The notes beneath the pieces were generated by a model, which saw only the letters and a program-made list of their open reading frames with translations, was not told the origin of the DNA and made no database searches. Below, piece after piece: positions 9,926 through 19,625 of a stretch of DNA of 34,422 nucleotides (position 1 is the first letter of the stretch; the number at the start of each line of letters is the position of its first letter). The position numbers and the translations under genes were made by a program. Origin of the DNA: a bacterium TMED144 (GTDB lineage Bacteria; Fidelibacterota; Marinisomatia; Marinisomatales; TCS55); the NCBI GenBank assembly GCA_002170005.2, contig NHGT02000026.1, positions 41,463 through 75,884 of the forward strand, in the 5' to 3' direction.

Positions 9926-10704
9926 AACTATTTATATTATTTTTTTCACTTATTGTTGGGATGCAACCAAAAGATTCTGTTTATGCTTTGATTAGAAATG
10001 AAGCCATCAATGCAGGCATTGATAAAACCTTCCTGGATAAAACATTTAATCATAAGGATATAAAGGTTCACTCTAAAATCAAGGAACTATTTGAAAAACC
10101 TTATGAAAAGAAAAGTTGGGCAGAATATAGAAAAATATTTGTAACAAAAAAAAGAGTGAACTCGGGAGCAAAATTCTACTCTGGCCAATACAACTTGCTA
10201 GATAGCACTTCAACTTCAATGAATATTGACCCTCTATTGATATTAAGTATTATTGGAGTCGAAACTAATTATGGAACTCAAAGAGGTAGTTACAATGTTT
10301 TTAATGCTCTTTATACTCAAATTAAAATTATGCCTGGAAAGCGCTCAAGATGGGCAAAGAAAGAACTCATTTCATTCTTAGAATATTGTTATAATGATAA
10401 TATTTCTCCACATTCGATTAAGGGATCTTACGCTGGAGCATTTGGTTATGGGCAATTTATACCAACTAGCTTTGTTAATTATTCTGTTGACGGAAATAAG
10501 AATGGAAAAAGAGAACCTTATGCTTGGGGGGATGTTTTTTCTAGCATTGCAAACTATTTAATCAAAAATGGCTACCCAACATCAGAAATCAAGGACCCAA
10601 AAGAGGTTTATGATTCAATATTTAGCTATAATCATTCTGATAATTACGTTAGAGTAGTTCTGGAACTAAGAAACGAAATAGAAAAAGAACTTAGTTTAAA
10701 TTAA
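9922..10704 (+). CDS. Lytic murein transglycosylase, MltB-like
   Basis: GVETNYGTQRGSYNVFNALYTQ and GSYAGAFGYGQFIPTSFVNYSVDGNKNGKREPYAWGDVFSSIANYL. TTG start plus signal peptide. Confidence 0.88.
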   Translation: MKLFILFFSLIVGMQPKDSVYALIRNEAINAGIDKTFLDKTFNHKDIKVHSKIKELFEKPYEKKSWAEYRKIFVTKKRVNSGAKFYSGQYNLLDSTSTSMNIDPLLILSIIGVETNYGTQRGSYNVFNALYTQIKIMPGKRSRWAKKELISFLEYCYNDNISPHSIKGSYAGAFGYGQFIPTSFVNYSVDGNKNGKREPYAWGDVFSSIANYLIKNGYPTSEIKDPKEVYDSIFSYNHSDNYVRVVLELRNEIEKELSLN

Positions 10705-11078
10705 TGTCAAATGAAAAGATAGAGATAATCGTTTCTACTAAATTTTTACCTGAGAGATCTGATCCTACAAAATCATTATTTCTTTTTTCATATGATGTTA
10801 AAATTATGAATAATGGAAAAGATAGTGTCCAATTAAAAGATCGTTACTGGAATATAACTGATGCTAAAAACAATACAGAAGAAATTAGAGGACCTGGGGT
10901 CATCGGTAACCAACCTGTAATTAAACCTGGCCAATCATACGAATATAAAAGCTTTTGCCCATTAAAGACAGAGTTTGGAGTAATGCATGGTCATTTTGGC
11001 ATGAAAACTAGCAATGGAAAAAAATTTAATGCTAAAATTAACCCTTTTAGGTTAACCATCCCCTTTTCTGTAAATTAG
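10704..11078 (+). CDS. apaG: ApaG (DUF525) family protein
   Basis: FSYDVKIMNNGKDSVQLKDRYWNITDA...GPGVIGNQPVIKPGQSYEYKSFCPLKTEFGVMHGHFGM. Confidence 0.92.
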   Translation: MSNEKIEIIVSTKFLPERSDPTKSLFLFSYDVKIMNNGKDSVQLKDRYWNITDAKNNTEEIRGPGVIGNQPVIKPGQSYEYKSFCPLKTEFGVMHGHFGMKTSNGKKFNAKINPFRLTIPFSVN

Positions 11079-11086
11079 GACTATTA

Positions 11087-12493
11087 ATGAAAACAAATAC
11101 GAAAATAATAGCGACACTGGGCCCCTCATGTAGCGATCCAGAAATCATAAACCAAATGATAAATAATGGGGCTAACATATTTAGATTAAATATGTCTCAT
11201 GGTAGCAGAGATTCGAAGATTGAACTTTATGATCTTTTAAAAGGGTTCAAATTAAAAGACGGAGAAAGACCTACCATCTTAACAGATCTATGCGGACCAA
11301 AAGTAAGAATCAATAGTAAGTTTAAAACTTTAGACATTTCTAAAGATGAAACTGTAATACTATCAAGCAAAGATTCTTTAGATGGGGAAATATTAATAAC
11401 TGAAAATATATCACTTTCAAATATTGATCTAAAATCTGAAATCCTAATTAACGATGGTAAGATAAAATTATTAGTTCAAAAAAAGATTTCAAAATTCAAA
11501 TTAGAATGTAAAGTATTAATTAGTGGCAAGGTTGAGCCAAGCAAAGGTGTAAATTTTCCAAATTCAACCTTAGATCTACCATCATTAACTATTCAAGATG
11601 TAGAAGATTTAGAACTTGCGCTTGAAAAAGGCGCAGATTTAATTGCACTGTCTTTTGTTAGAAATCATAAAGATATAAACGAAATAAAAAGAATTATGAA
11701 AAAGAATAATTCTTTTTTGCCCGTTATAGCAAAAATTGAAAAATGGGAAGCGCTCGATGATATAGATAATATTATAAGTAACTTTGATGGTGTTATGGTT
11801 GCAAGAGGCGACCTAGGAGTTGAAATTCCATCTGCAAAAGTGCCTATAGCTCAAAAAAAGATTGCTAAACTTGCCAACAAGCATGGTAAACCAGTTATAA
11901 TTGCTACACAGATGCTTGAATCAATGATAACTAATCAAGTTCCCACAAGAGCAGAAGTAAGTGATATTGCTAATTCAATTTTTGATAGCGTCGACGCATT
12001 AATGGTAACTGGAGAGACTGCAATTGGAAATTATCCTATTGAGGTTGTAAAGACTTTAAAAGATGTTATTCGCTTAACTGAAAAATCATTAGTACAAGAA
12101 AAAGTTTTCAACCCTGATGAAATAAATAAAACTGGCGATGCAATAAGCCATGCTGTCTGTCAAATAACTAAAGATTTGAATATTAACATTATCATGACAA
12201 TGACGCACAGTGGTGGCACCGCTAGAATGATATCAAAATATAGACCTCCTTCAAATGTTATTGCTCTTACCCCATTTAATTCTATCATCAGACAACTAAG
12301 ATTAATTTGGGGGATCACTCCTATAAAAGTCGATAAATATGACGATATAGATTTAATACCAGACCTTTGCAAAAGAGTAATTGATACCAACAAATTGTTG
12401 GGTAAGGGTGAAAAATTTATAATAACCGGTGGTGTTCCTATGGGCGTTTCTGGAACAACTAATTATTTATCAGTTCAAACAAACGATAATTGA
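11087..12493 (+). CDS. pyk: Pyruvate kinase
   Basis: TKIIATLGPSC, NMSHG, DLCGPKVR, VARGDLGVEIP, VIIATQMLESMI, MVTGETAIG. Confidence 0.96.
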   Translation: MKTNTKIIATLGPSCSDPEIINQMINNGANIFRLNMSHGSRDSKIELYDLLKGFKLKDGERPTILTDLCGPKVRINSKFKTLDISKDETVILSSKDSLDGEILITENISLSNIDLKSEILINDGKIKLLVQKKISKFKLECKVLISGKVEPSKGVNFPNSTLDLPSLTIQDVEDLELALEKGADLIALSFVRNHKDINEIKRIMKKNNSFLPVIAKIEKWEALDDIDNIISNFDGVMVARGDLGVEIPSAKVPIAQKKIAKLANKHGKPVIIATQMLESMITNQVPTRAEVSDIANSIFDSVDALMVTGETAIGNYPIEVVKTLKDVIRLTEKSLVQEKVFNPDEINKTGDAISHAVCQITKDLNINIIMTMTHSGGTARMISKYRPPSNVIALTPFNSIIRQLRLIWGITPIKVDKYDDIDLIPDLCKRVIDTNKLLGKGEKFIITGGVPMGVSGTTNYLSVQTNDN

Positions 12494-12499
12494 GAGTTT

Positions 12500-13696
12500 A
12501 TGAGAAAATTATTCTTATTAGTAACAATTTTTTTATCAGTATTTTTATCATCGTGTGATAATGATGCAGCGCTAATGGAATTAGCAAATGAATTGTCTAA
12601 AAAATTTATAATTACAGATGGTCATATTGATTTACCATACAGATTAGATGGTAGATACCAAGATATATCAGGCTTGTTTGAAGGTGGAGATTTTGACTAT
12701 CTAAGAGCTAAAAAAGGGGGCCTTGATGTTCCATTTTTGGCAATATACGTTTCCGCATCATATCAAGAAACGGGTGGGGCCAAAGAAAGAGCAGATTCAT
12801 TAATTGATTTAGTAAATGAAATAGCTAACAGAGATCCTGATAAATTTGAAATTGCAAATAACGTAGAAGATGCTGAAAGAATATTTTCCCAAGGAAAAAT
12901 CGCTCTACCGATGGGTATCGAAAATGGTGCTGCCATTGAAAAAGATTTATCAAATCTTAAGCATTTTTATGATAGGGGTATTAGATACATTACTCTAACT
13001 CACTCAAAAGATAATTTAATTTGTGATTCTTCCTATGACACTACACGCACCTGGGGAGGTTTAAGCTCTTTTGGTAAAAAAGTCGTTGGCGAAATGAACA
13101 GGCTTGGGATAATGGTAGATATTTCACATGTTACTGATGAAGTAATAAATCAAATATTTGACATGACTAATGTACCAGTAATTGCATCTCATTCATCGTG
13201 CAGAAAATTTACTCCTGGTTGGGAAAGAAACATGGGAGATAAAGAAATAATACGATTAAAAGAAAATGGAGGCGTGATTCAAATTAATTTTGGTTCAGCT
13301 TTCTTGACTCAGGAATCACAAGACAAAAGAAATGAAAATAATAAAAAAGTAGAGGCTTATAAAAATCAATACAATTTGAATGATGAAGATGAAAAGTTGT
13401 TAGCCTTTAGAGAAAAAATCTTTAAAAGAAATCCCATATACGCAGATGTAAAAGACGTAGTTAAGCATATTGATCATGTCGTTGATATTGCAGGTATTGA
13501 TCACGTTGGTCTTGGGTCTGATTATGACGGCGTAGGAGATTCACTCCCTTATGGGCTCAAAGATGTTTCATTCTACCCGAATCTTATTTTTCACTTATTA
13601 AAAAGTGGTTACAGCGAAGAACAGATTGAAAAAATATGTTATAAAAATATATGGAGAGTTTGGAAAGCTGTTGAAAATACAGCAGTAAGATCATAA
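12500..13696 (+). CDS. Membrane dipeptidase (peptidase M19), lipoprotein
   Basis: Lipobox LSSC; DGHIDLPYR, RYITLTHSKDN, MVDISHVTDEVI, VIASHSSCR, HVGLGSDYDGVG. Confidence 0.93.
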   Translation: MRKLFLLVTIFLSVFLSSCDNDAALMELANELSKKFIITDGHIDLPYRLDGRYQDISGLFEGGDFDYLRAKKGGLDVPFLAIYVSASYQETGGAKERADSLIDLVNEIANRDPDKFEIANNVEDAERIFSQGKIALPMGIENGAAIEKDLSNLKHFYDRGIRYITLTHSKDNLICDSSYDTTRTWGGLSSFGKKVVGEMNRLGIMVDISHVTDEVINQIFDMTNVPVIASHSSCRKFTPGWERNMGDKEIIRLKENGGVIQINFGSAFLTQESQDKRNENNKKVEAYKNQYNLNDEDEKLLAFREKIFKRNPIYADVKDVVKHIDHVVDIAGIDHVGLGSDYDGVGDSLPYGLKDVSFYPNLIFHLLKSGYSEEQIEKICYKNIWRVWKAVENTAVRS

Positions 13697-13723
13697 TTTT
13701 TTTTTAACATAAAATATTAAATC

Positions 13724-14533
13724 TTATGTATTTTCTAATTCTTCTGAATCTACTGCTTTTGATATTTTTTCAAATAACCATTTATTAAAAAAGATTTTTA
13801 CAAAAGGAATGTATTTTAAATAGTTGGGGATAAAGATATTTTTCTTTTTTAGCTTGATTCCTTTAATTATTAAATCTGTACAAACATCTAATTCAATTGC
13901 CTTGTTACTATGCTTTAGATGGCTATCTCCAATTTTTTCTCCGTTTGGTCCGATTGCATTTGCTCGTAAGCTTGTATTTTTTATCCAGCCCAAGTAAACA
14001 TTTATAAACTGAATTTTACCTTTGGTCTCCAATTCAAGACCTTCTAAAAATCCTTTCAGTGCATGTTTGGATGCAGAATAAAAAGTAGCTTTAGGAAACC
14101 CTATAAATGCTTGAGCTGTAGTAATGGAAACAATTGTACCGCTTGATTCTTTCAAGCTTTTAAGTGAGCAGTGTATACTGTTGACAGAACCATTAAAATT
14201 CACATTAGCCAATTCATTAAACTTTGAAATATCTTTGATTTCATCAAAACGCGACCACATGCTTAAACCTGCATTTAATATTAAATAATCAATTTGGCCA
14301 AATTCATTTATTGTCTTTGAGATTAAATTTTGACAGGACTGGATATCTGTGATATCAGTTTTAACAGAAAGAGCTGTTCCCTTAGACAAATTGATTTCTT
14401 CAGCGATTTTTTTTAATTGATTGAAATTTCTTGAAGCTAAAACAATATTAAAATTTTCTTTAGCTAATTTAAAAGATAATGACTTTCCAATTCCTGAGGA
14501 AGCGCCAGTAATGATGGCTGTTTTTTTTAAGAT
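13724..14533 (-). CDS. Short-chain dehydrogenase/reductase; likely non-canonical start codon
   Basis: The open frame extends upstream of the track start (TTG 14389) as ILKKTAIITGASSGIGKSLSFKLAKENFNIVLASRNFNQLKKIAEEINLSKGTALSV..., restoring the TGASSGIG cofactor motif; YSASK catalytic motif present. The in-frame TAG at 14560-14558 limits extension, and no ATG/GTG/TTG lies before the Rossmann motif. Start placed at ATC 14533 (ATC 14545 also possible). Confidence 0.8.
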   Translation of the reverse strand: MLKKTAIITGASSGIGKSLSFKLAKENFNIVLASRNFNQLKKIAEEINLSKGTALSVKTDITDIQSCQNLISKTINEFGQIDYLILNAGLSMWSRFDEIKDISKFNELANVNFNGSVNSIHCSLKSLKESSGTIVSITTAQAFIGFPKATFYSASKHALKGFLEGLELETKGKIQFINVYLGWIKNTSLRANAIGPNGEKIGDSHLKHSNKAIELDVCTDLIIKGIKLKKKNIFIPNYLKYIPFVKIFFNKWLFEKISKAVDSEELENT

Positions 14534-14549
14534 TTTATAGCCGATATTG

Positions 14550-16319
14550 TTATTTTGCTAAAATACCGTTTTTTGCGCCAAATATATTTTGTGGATCATG
14601 CGCCAATTTTAGTTCTTGAACTAGTTGCATACTGGTTTCAGATAAGGTATTTGGTAAAAAGTCTTTTCTAAGCTTACCTACGCCATGGTGATGGGATATT
14701 GAACCTCCATTTTTAATTATAACCTCTCTAAGTGTATGCTCAATTTTACTAAATTTCTCTTCCGGATCCTCTATTCCTTTCACGCTCATTCCAAGCATAA
14801 AATAAATGCACACTCCAGTGTGATAAATTTGAGGAATGCGATACGATACATAAGGTTTGCCTGGCATTTTATATAAACTATGCAATTCATTCAATTTCTC
14901 AGATACTGCATTAATTACATTTTGAATATTTGACCATGAAACTGTAGTCTCCATAGTCTCACCCATAATTTGATAATCAGAAACAAAATCTCTAACGTAG
15001 GCGATAGCATAGGTTAACATAAATCCACGTTTGCCATTGCCAGATCCACCGATCATACCCTTACATGATTTTGCTAGTTTATTTATTTTTTTCTTTTGAT
15101 AGGACACTTCTTCGCTAGTTCCTTCCATGACAATCGTCAAGGCGCACATTTTATCAGGGTCAAAACCTTTAACATTTGTGACTAAAAATTTTTCAATTTT
15201 GCTTTTTATTTTTTTTAACCCTCCTGCTCTTGGCTTCAAAGCTTGGCCAAAACGAAATTGAATGTTGTCCACTAATCTTACGCTAGCTGGTATATAATTC
15301 GTTTTAGATAATTTTTTTAAAAATGTTACTCCTTCGCCCCAACTTTTAAATAAAACTGAGTTGTATTCCTGAGCTTCAGGCCTTTCATGGATTTTTAGAA
15401 TAGCTTTTGTAATGATTCCAAGATTACCTTCTGAACCAAATAACATATTCTGAGGCTTAAATCCTATGGATCCCCTAGATATCGGTTTTATTTGATTTAT
15501 TTCACCTTTTGGGGTAACTAAATGAACATTTTCAACAATATCCTCTATGTTGCCATACTTATTCTTTTTCATGCCGCTAGCATTGGTAGCAATCCAACCG
15601 CCGATAGTTGAAAGCTCAACACTATCTGGTTCATGTCCAATCATAAAGCCTTCTTTTTCTAGCAATTCATCTAGGTTTTTTCCAGTTATACCAGCCTCAA
15701 CACATACTCTTCTGTCTTCTTTATTTATCCATTCAATTTTTGACAGTCTTCTTGTGTCAATAGAAACAACAGTTCTTTTTTCATTTTCAGGGACAGATAG
15801 TGCACGTGTTACATTGGTTCCTCCACCATAAGGGATGAGACAAACATTGTGTTTTAAGGCAACTTCAATAATTTTTCTTACGTCTTCTTCAGATTCTGGA
15901 TAAAACACTAAGTCAACTAATCGATCTATAGATTTATACAAGACTTTATATATATCTTTGAATGTTTCTTGGCCGTGACTGTGAATCAAACGTTCAGTGT
16001 TTTCAATGGTATACTTGTCATTTTCAAAAACTTTTTCTAACTCTTGATAGAATTTTTCATCAACCCTGGAGGGCGAAACAAACTTTTCATCAACTTCTTT
16101 TAATTTGTCCTTATCTTCGATTTCAATATTTAGCATTTTTTCAATGTAGGGTATAAAATCAGGCATCTCTGTTCCACTGACTTCATAACGATCACCTGAA
16201 AATTTAACAACTTTATCACCAATGGACTTAAAACCTGAATCCTTAAAACCCCATTTGTGTAAGTGTTTGTTTGATTTGCTAGCTAAAAATTTACTCATTG
16301 ATGTGCTTCTTGCTTTCAT
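14550..16319 (-). CDS. Alkyldihydroxyacetonephosphate synthase-like FAD-dependent enzyme (AGPS family)
   Basis: PYGGGTNVTRAL FAD motif, EAGITGKNLDELLEKEGFMIGHEPDSVELSTIGGWIATNASGMKKNKYGNIEDIV, PASVRLVDN, HTGVCIYF, GGSISHHHGVGKLRKDFLP. Closely resembles eukaryotic AGPS as recalled. Confidence 0.9.
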   Translation of the reverse strand: MKARSTSMSKFLASKSNKHLHKWGFKDSGFKSIGDKVVKFSGDRYEVSGTEMPDFIPYIEKMLNIEIEDKDKLKEVDEKFVSPSRVDEKFYQELEKVFENDKYTIENTERLIHSHGQETFKDIYKVLYKSIDRLVDLVFYPESEEDVRKIIEVALKHNVCLIPYGGGTNVTRALSVPENEKRTVVSIDTRRLSKIEWINKEDRRVCVEAGITGKNLDELLEKEGFMIGHEPDSVELSTIGGWIATNASGMKKNKYGNIEDIVENVHLVTPKGEINQIKPISRGSIGFKPQNMLFGSEGNLGIITKAILKIHERPEAQEYNSVLFKSWGEGVTFLKKLSKTNYIPASVRLVDNIQFRFGQALKPRAGGLKKIKSKIEKFLVTNVKGFDPDKMCALTIVMEGTSEEVSYQKKKINKLAKSCKGMIGGSGNGKRGFMLTYAIAYVRDFVSDYQIMGETMETTVSWSNIQNVINAVSEKLNELHSLYKMPGKPYVSYRIPQIYHTGVCIYFMLGMSVKGIEDPEEKFSKIEHTLREVIIKNGGSISHHHGVGKLRKDFLPNTLSETSMQLVQELKLAHDPQNIFGAKNGILAK

Positions 16320-17013
16320 TCATAATTTTTTCTTCTAGTGATTTAGTTAATTGCTTTGCATTTAGAACATTGTCATTTTGATTAGAAATGTAATCATTAG
16401 GATCAATCGGCTCAAGAATATTTATTGTAATTTTACACGGTCTCATAAAAATTTTACCTTTTGGCCATGAATTTGATGATCCGTCGATATACATAGGAAC
16501 TATGGGCTTATTTAAGGCTAATGAAAATCTAGCAGCACCCTTCCTAAAGCTCTTCATTACATTTGGCTTTCCTCTCGATCCTTCTGGGAAAATAATTAGA
16601 TTTCTTTTGTCCAGTTCCATAAATGAATTACAGAGTGCGACTGTTTCATCAAAACTAATTGCATCGGTTCTATTTTCAGACTTCCTTGAAATTGGAATTA
16701 AGTTCATTATTAAGTTTGTCAAAACTCTTTTAATTGAACTATCAAACCAATAATCCACTGCGGCTAACATTCCGAAATGATTAAAACTTTTCCTTGCCGC
16801 ATGAGCTATCAAAGCAACATCCATATGACTATTGTGGTTGCTGCAAAAAATTGAGGGTTCATTTGGAATATTATTTCTTCCAAATACCTTAACAGGGGTG
16901 TATACAAAGAAAACAGCTTTACAATAATAATAGAAAATTATTTTCCAAATACGAAAAAAGAAGGATTGTTTTTCTGTTAAATAACTATATTGAGATTTAT
17001 CTAGGACTGACAT
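16291..17013 (-). CDS. 1-acylglycerol-3-phosphate acyltransferase family protein (PlsC-like)
   Basis: HX4D motif CSNHNSHMDVALIA; FPEGSRGKPNVMKSFRKGAARFSL. Overlaps the downstream AGPS-like gene. Confidence 0.87.
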   Translation of the reverse strand: MSVLDKSQYSYLTEKQSFFFRIWKIIFYYYCKAVFFVYTPVKVFGRNNIPNEPSIFCSNHNSHMDVALIAHAARKSFNHFGMLAAVDYWFDSSIKRVLTNLIMNLIPISRKSENRTDAISFDETVALCNSFMELDKRNLIIFPEGSRGKPNVMKSFRKGAARFSLALNKPIVPMYIDGSSNSWPKGKIFMRPCKITINILEPIDPNDYISNQNDNVLNAKQLTKSLEEKIMNESKKHINE

Positions 17014-17024
17014 CGGAAAAACAT

Positions 17025-18176
17025 CTATCTACCATATTTCATATGAGCCTTGGTAAATGTATCCGAAGCTAAAGCTGATAAAAGCGATGTCTCGAGTGCA
17101 AGAGCAGAAGCACAAATAATTTCAGCTAGTTTTTTGGATGAATTCTCACCTTCATGGCATCCTAAAAGCTTAAGATTTTGCTGTTGAGCCAAAAGACGAG
17201 TACCACCTCCTACAGTGCCTACAGTCATACTAGGCATTGTTAATCTAAATTTAACACCTTCATTAACTGATTCTATTTGAAAGTGGCCAATTGAATTCTC
17301 AGCTACACAAGCAGTGTCTTGTCCAGTAGCTAAATAAATTGCTGTTAAGGCATTTGAAATATGTAAATGTGTACCTTGTGTACCAGCTAACCGAGAAGTT
17401 GTGGGTCCAAGCTCCTGATACTTTTCAAGCTCAGATATATCGACATTAAGTATTCTTTGGACAATAGAGCTTTTTATGGTTGTTTCAGCGATGACACTAT
17501 GCCCTCTGCCCATAATCATGTTTCTAGCTGAAGCTTTTTTATCACTATTGAAACCTGACTCTAAAAAGAAATCCGCTCCAGTTTTTTCTTTTATATAATC
17601 ACATGCAACTTTAGCTGCTAATGTCACCATATTTTGCCCAGCAGCATTACCTGTATCTAAAACAAAATCCAATATTACATAGTTTTGAATTGGGTATTGA
17701 TCAATTCTTAACAACTTTCCATAATTTGATGTAGAGTCTGAGACATTTTTTATATCTTGGTGGTGCTTGTTAACCCATTGTATAAAATCAGAAGATCTAT
17801 TCAAATCTTCAAAAATAAAAACTGGGGCTCTTGAGAGTTCTTGCTTTATGTGCTTAACTGTGACACCTCCACACCGTTGAGCTGCCATCATGCCTCTATT
17901 CATTGATAATGCAAGAGTCCCCTCGAGAGTACATATTGGTACATGAAATTCGCCTTGAGCATAATCACCATTTATATCTAATGGGCCTGCAATTGCCATT
18001 GGAATATTCATAAATCCGATATGATTTTCTATAATACCTTTTAAATCTTCCGGCTCATTTTGAAGATTTGAAGAATATTTAAAGTTGATTTTAGAATTTA
18101 ACCAATCTAAACGATCTTGCGTATCCTTGCTATCATACCCGCTAGGAATTTTTGTCTGTTGTTGCTTCTCAGGCAT
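17025..18176 (-). CDS. Hydroxymethylglutaryl-CoA reductase-like protein
   Basis: ENHIGFMNIPMAIAGPL, CTLEGTLALSMNRGM, DKKASARNMIMGRGHSVIAE, GQDTACVAE, MTVGTVGGGTRL, C-terminal TKAHMKYGR with the expected catalytic His. Confidence 0.9.
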   Translation of the reverse strand: MPEKQQQTKIPSGYDSKDTQDRLDWLNSKINFKYSSNLQNEPEDLKGIIENHIGFMNIPMAIAGPLDINGDYAQGEFHVPICTLEGTLALSMNRGMMAAQRCGGVTVKHIKQELSRAPVFIFEDLNRSSDFIQWVNKHHQDIKNVSDSTSNYGKLLRIDQYPIQNYVILDFVLDTGNAAGQNMVTLAAKVACDYIKEKTGADFFLESGFNSDKKASARNMIMGRGHSVIAETTIKSSIVQRILNVDISELEKYQELGPTTSRLAGTQGTHLHISNALTAIYLATGQDTACVAENSIGHFQIESVNEGVKFRLTMPSMTVGTVGGGTRLLAQQQNLKLLGCHEGENSSKKLAEIICASALALETSLLSALASDTFTKAHMKYGR

Positions 18177-18252
18177 TTATTTCTATTCTTTCTAAAGTAT
18201 TAAAATAATATAAGATGAATTTAACAGATAAAAGTTAAAGGTTCCATTGGAA

Positions 18253-19227
18253 CTATTTTAAGTGATTCATTCTGTAAAGATTTTTTACCCAGTCTGAATC
18301 TTCTTTTGACAAAGCATCCCCGAGAGTTTTTGCAACCCCAACTTGCTTTGTGTTTCTTTGCCCAAGCAAAACACAACCCGTTGGTGAATCTTCTAATAGA
18401 GGTCCAATTAGTCCATGCAATACAGGATTTGGATGATAAGAAAATTTTCTTACTAACTCTTTTTTATTTTCTAGCATACAGTTAAGAATTTTTTGATCAA
18501 AAAAATCTTTAATTTTTAGTCTATGGTCACCTTTTTGAAACGTTGGAGGAGTTAAGTATTTACCTGTTAAAAGGCCGTGTTTTATTGGTGAAAAAAAGCA
18601 AACTCCTAAATTATTTAACGATATATATTGCTTAAGACCGCTAGATTTATAATCGCTATCCATTACATTGCGATAAGGTTGCACAACATCAAAATTGTAT
18701 TTGTCTATGTATTTCATTATCTTTATACAATCCCAGTCTGAAATCCCTAAAAATCGAATTTTTCCATTTTTTTGATAACCATCAATTATTTTAATTGCAT
18801 CAAAAAAATGTTTTTCCTCTTTGAAATTGCAATGATGCAAATATAACAAATCAATATAATCTGTATTTAAGTTTTTAAACGATCTATCAATATTTTTTTT
18901 TATGAGTTTAGGATGATAGAAATGTTCATATTCACCCATATCCCAACCAACCTTGGTTGCTAAAAAAATACTTGATCTTGATATATCTTTCCAAACCTCA
19001 CCAATAATTTTTTCAGATATACCATCTCCATACACATCAGCAGTATCCCAGTGATTTATACCTGCATCAAAAGCTTTTCTCAGAACATTAATGCTATCGT
19101 CTTTGCTCTGATTTGCCCATCCAACCGGAATATTTTTTCCTACAGTTCCTGGGCCCCCAAAAGCCCAAGTGCCTAGGCTAATAGTCGAAACTGTTTCATC
19201 TGTCTTACCTAATTTGATATATTTCAT
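18253..19227 (-). CDS. Aldo/keto reductase
   Basis: VSTISLGTWAFGG, AGINHWDTADVYGDGISEKIIGE, TKVGW, NTDYIDLLYLHHCN, FLGISDWD. Confidence 0.93.
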   Translation of the reverse strand: MKYIKLGKTDETVSTISLGTWAFGGPGTVGKNIPVGWANQSKDDSINVLRKAFDAGINHWDTADVYGDGISEKIIGEVWKDISRSSIFLATKVGWDMGEYEHFYHPKLIKKNIDRSFKNLNTDYIDLLYLHHCNFKEEKHFFDAIKIIDGYQKNGKIRFLGISDWDCIKIMKYIDKYNFDVVQPYRNVMDSDYKSSGLKQYISLNNLGVCFFSPIKHGLLTGKYLTPPTFQKGDHRLKIKDFFDQKILNCMLENKKELVRKFSYHPNPVLHGLIGPLLEDSPTGCVLLGQRNTKQVGVAKTLGDALSKEDSDWVKNLYRMNHLK

Positions 19228-19254
19228 TAGAAAAATTATAATTTAAAAACTTAA

Positions 19255-19587
19255 ATGCAAAGTAGACTTAAAATAATTGATATAGGGCACAGTGGATACA
19301 GTTTAGATAGAGCAATTTCTGAGCTTGAATACAATGTCAATCTATGCTTAGAAAATGGTAATTTTAGAGCTATTAAGATTATCCATGGCCATGGAACTGG
19401 TGCTTTAAGAAAAGAGGTCCGAGAGTGGTGCAATTACAATGAAGGAAGATTTCAATCCATTGTATATGGAGAAGACTATGATCTTTTTGACAAAAATTCA
19501 GTTGAAATGAGAGCAGACTGTGGTTCTCCCTATGATAATGATTTAGGGATGAAAAATAGCGCAGTAACATATATTTGGCTACGTTAA
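19255..19587 (+). CDS. Stand-alone Smr-domain protein
   Basis: IDIGHSGYSLDRAISELE and IIHGHGTGALRKEVREW. Confidence 0.85.
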   Translation: MQSRLKIIDIGHSGYSLDRAISELEYNVNLCLENGNFRAIKIIHGHGTGALRKEVREWCNYNEGRFQSIVYGEDYDLFDKNSVEMRADCGSPYDNDLGMKNSAVTYIWLR

Positions 19588-19625
19588 TTTGAAATTTTAA
19601 ATCTTTAATTTAAATTATAATTCAA

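Noticed and set aside
15547-16156. Plus-strand ORFs inside the AGPS-like gene (15547-15831, 15962-16156)
   Set aside because: Shadow ORFs opposite a strongly supported coding sequence.
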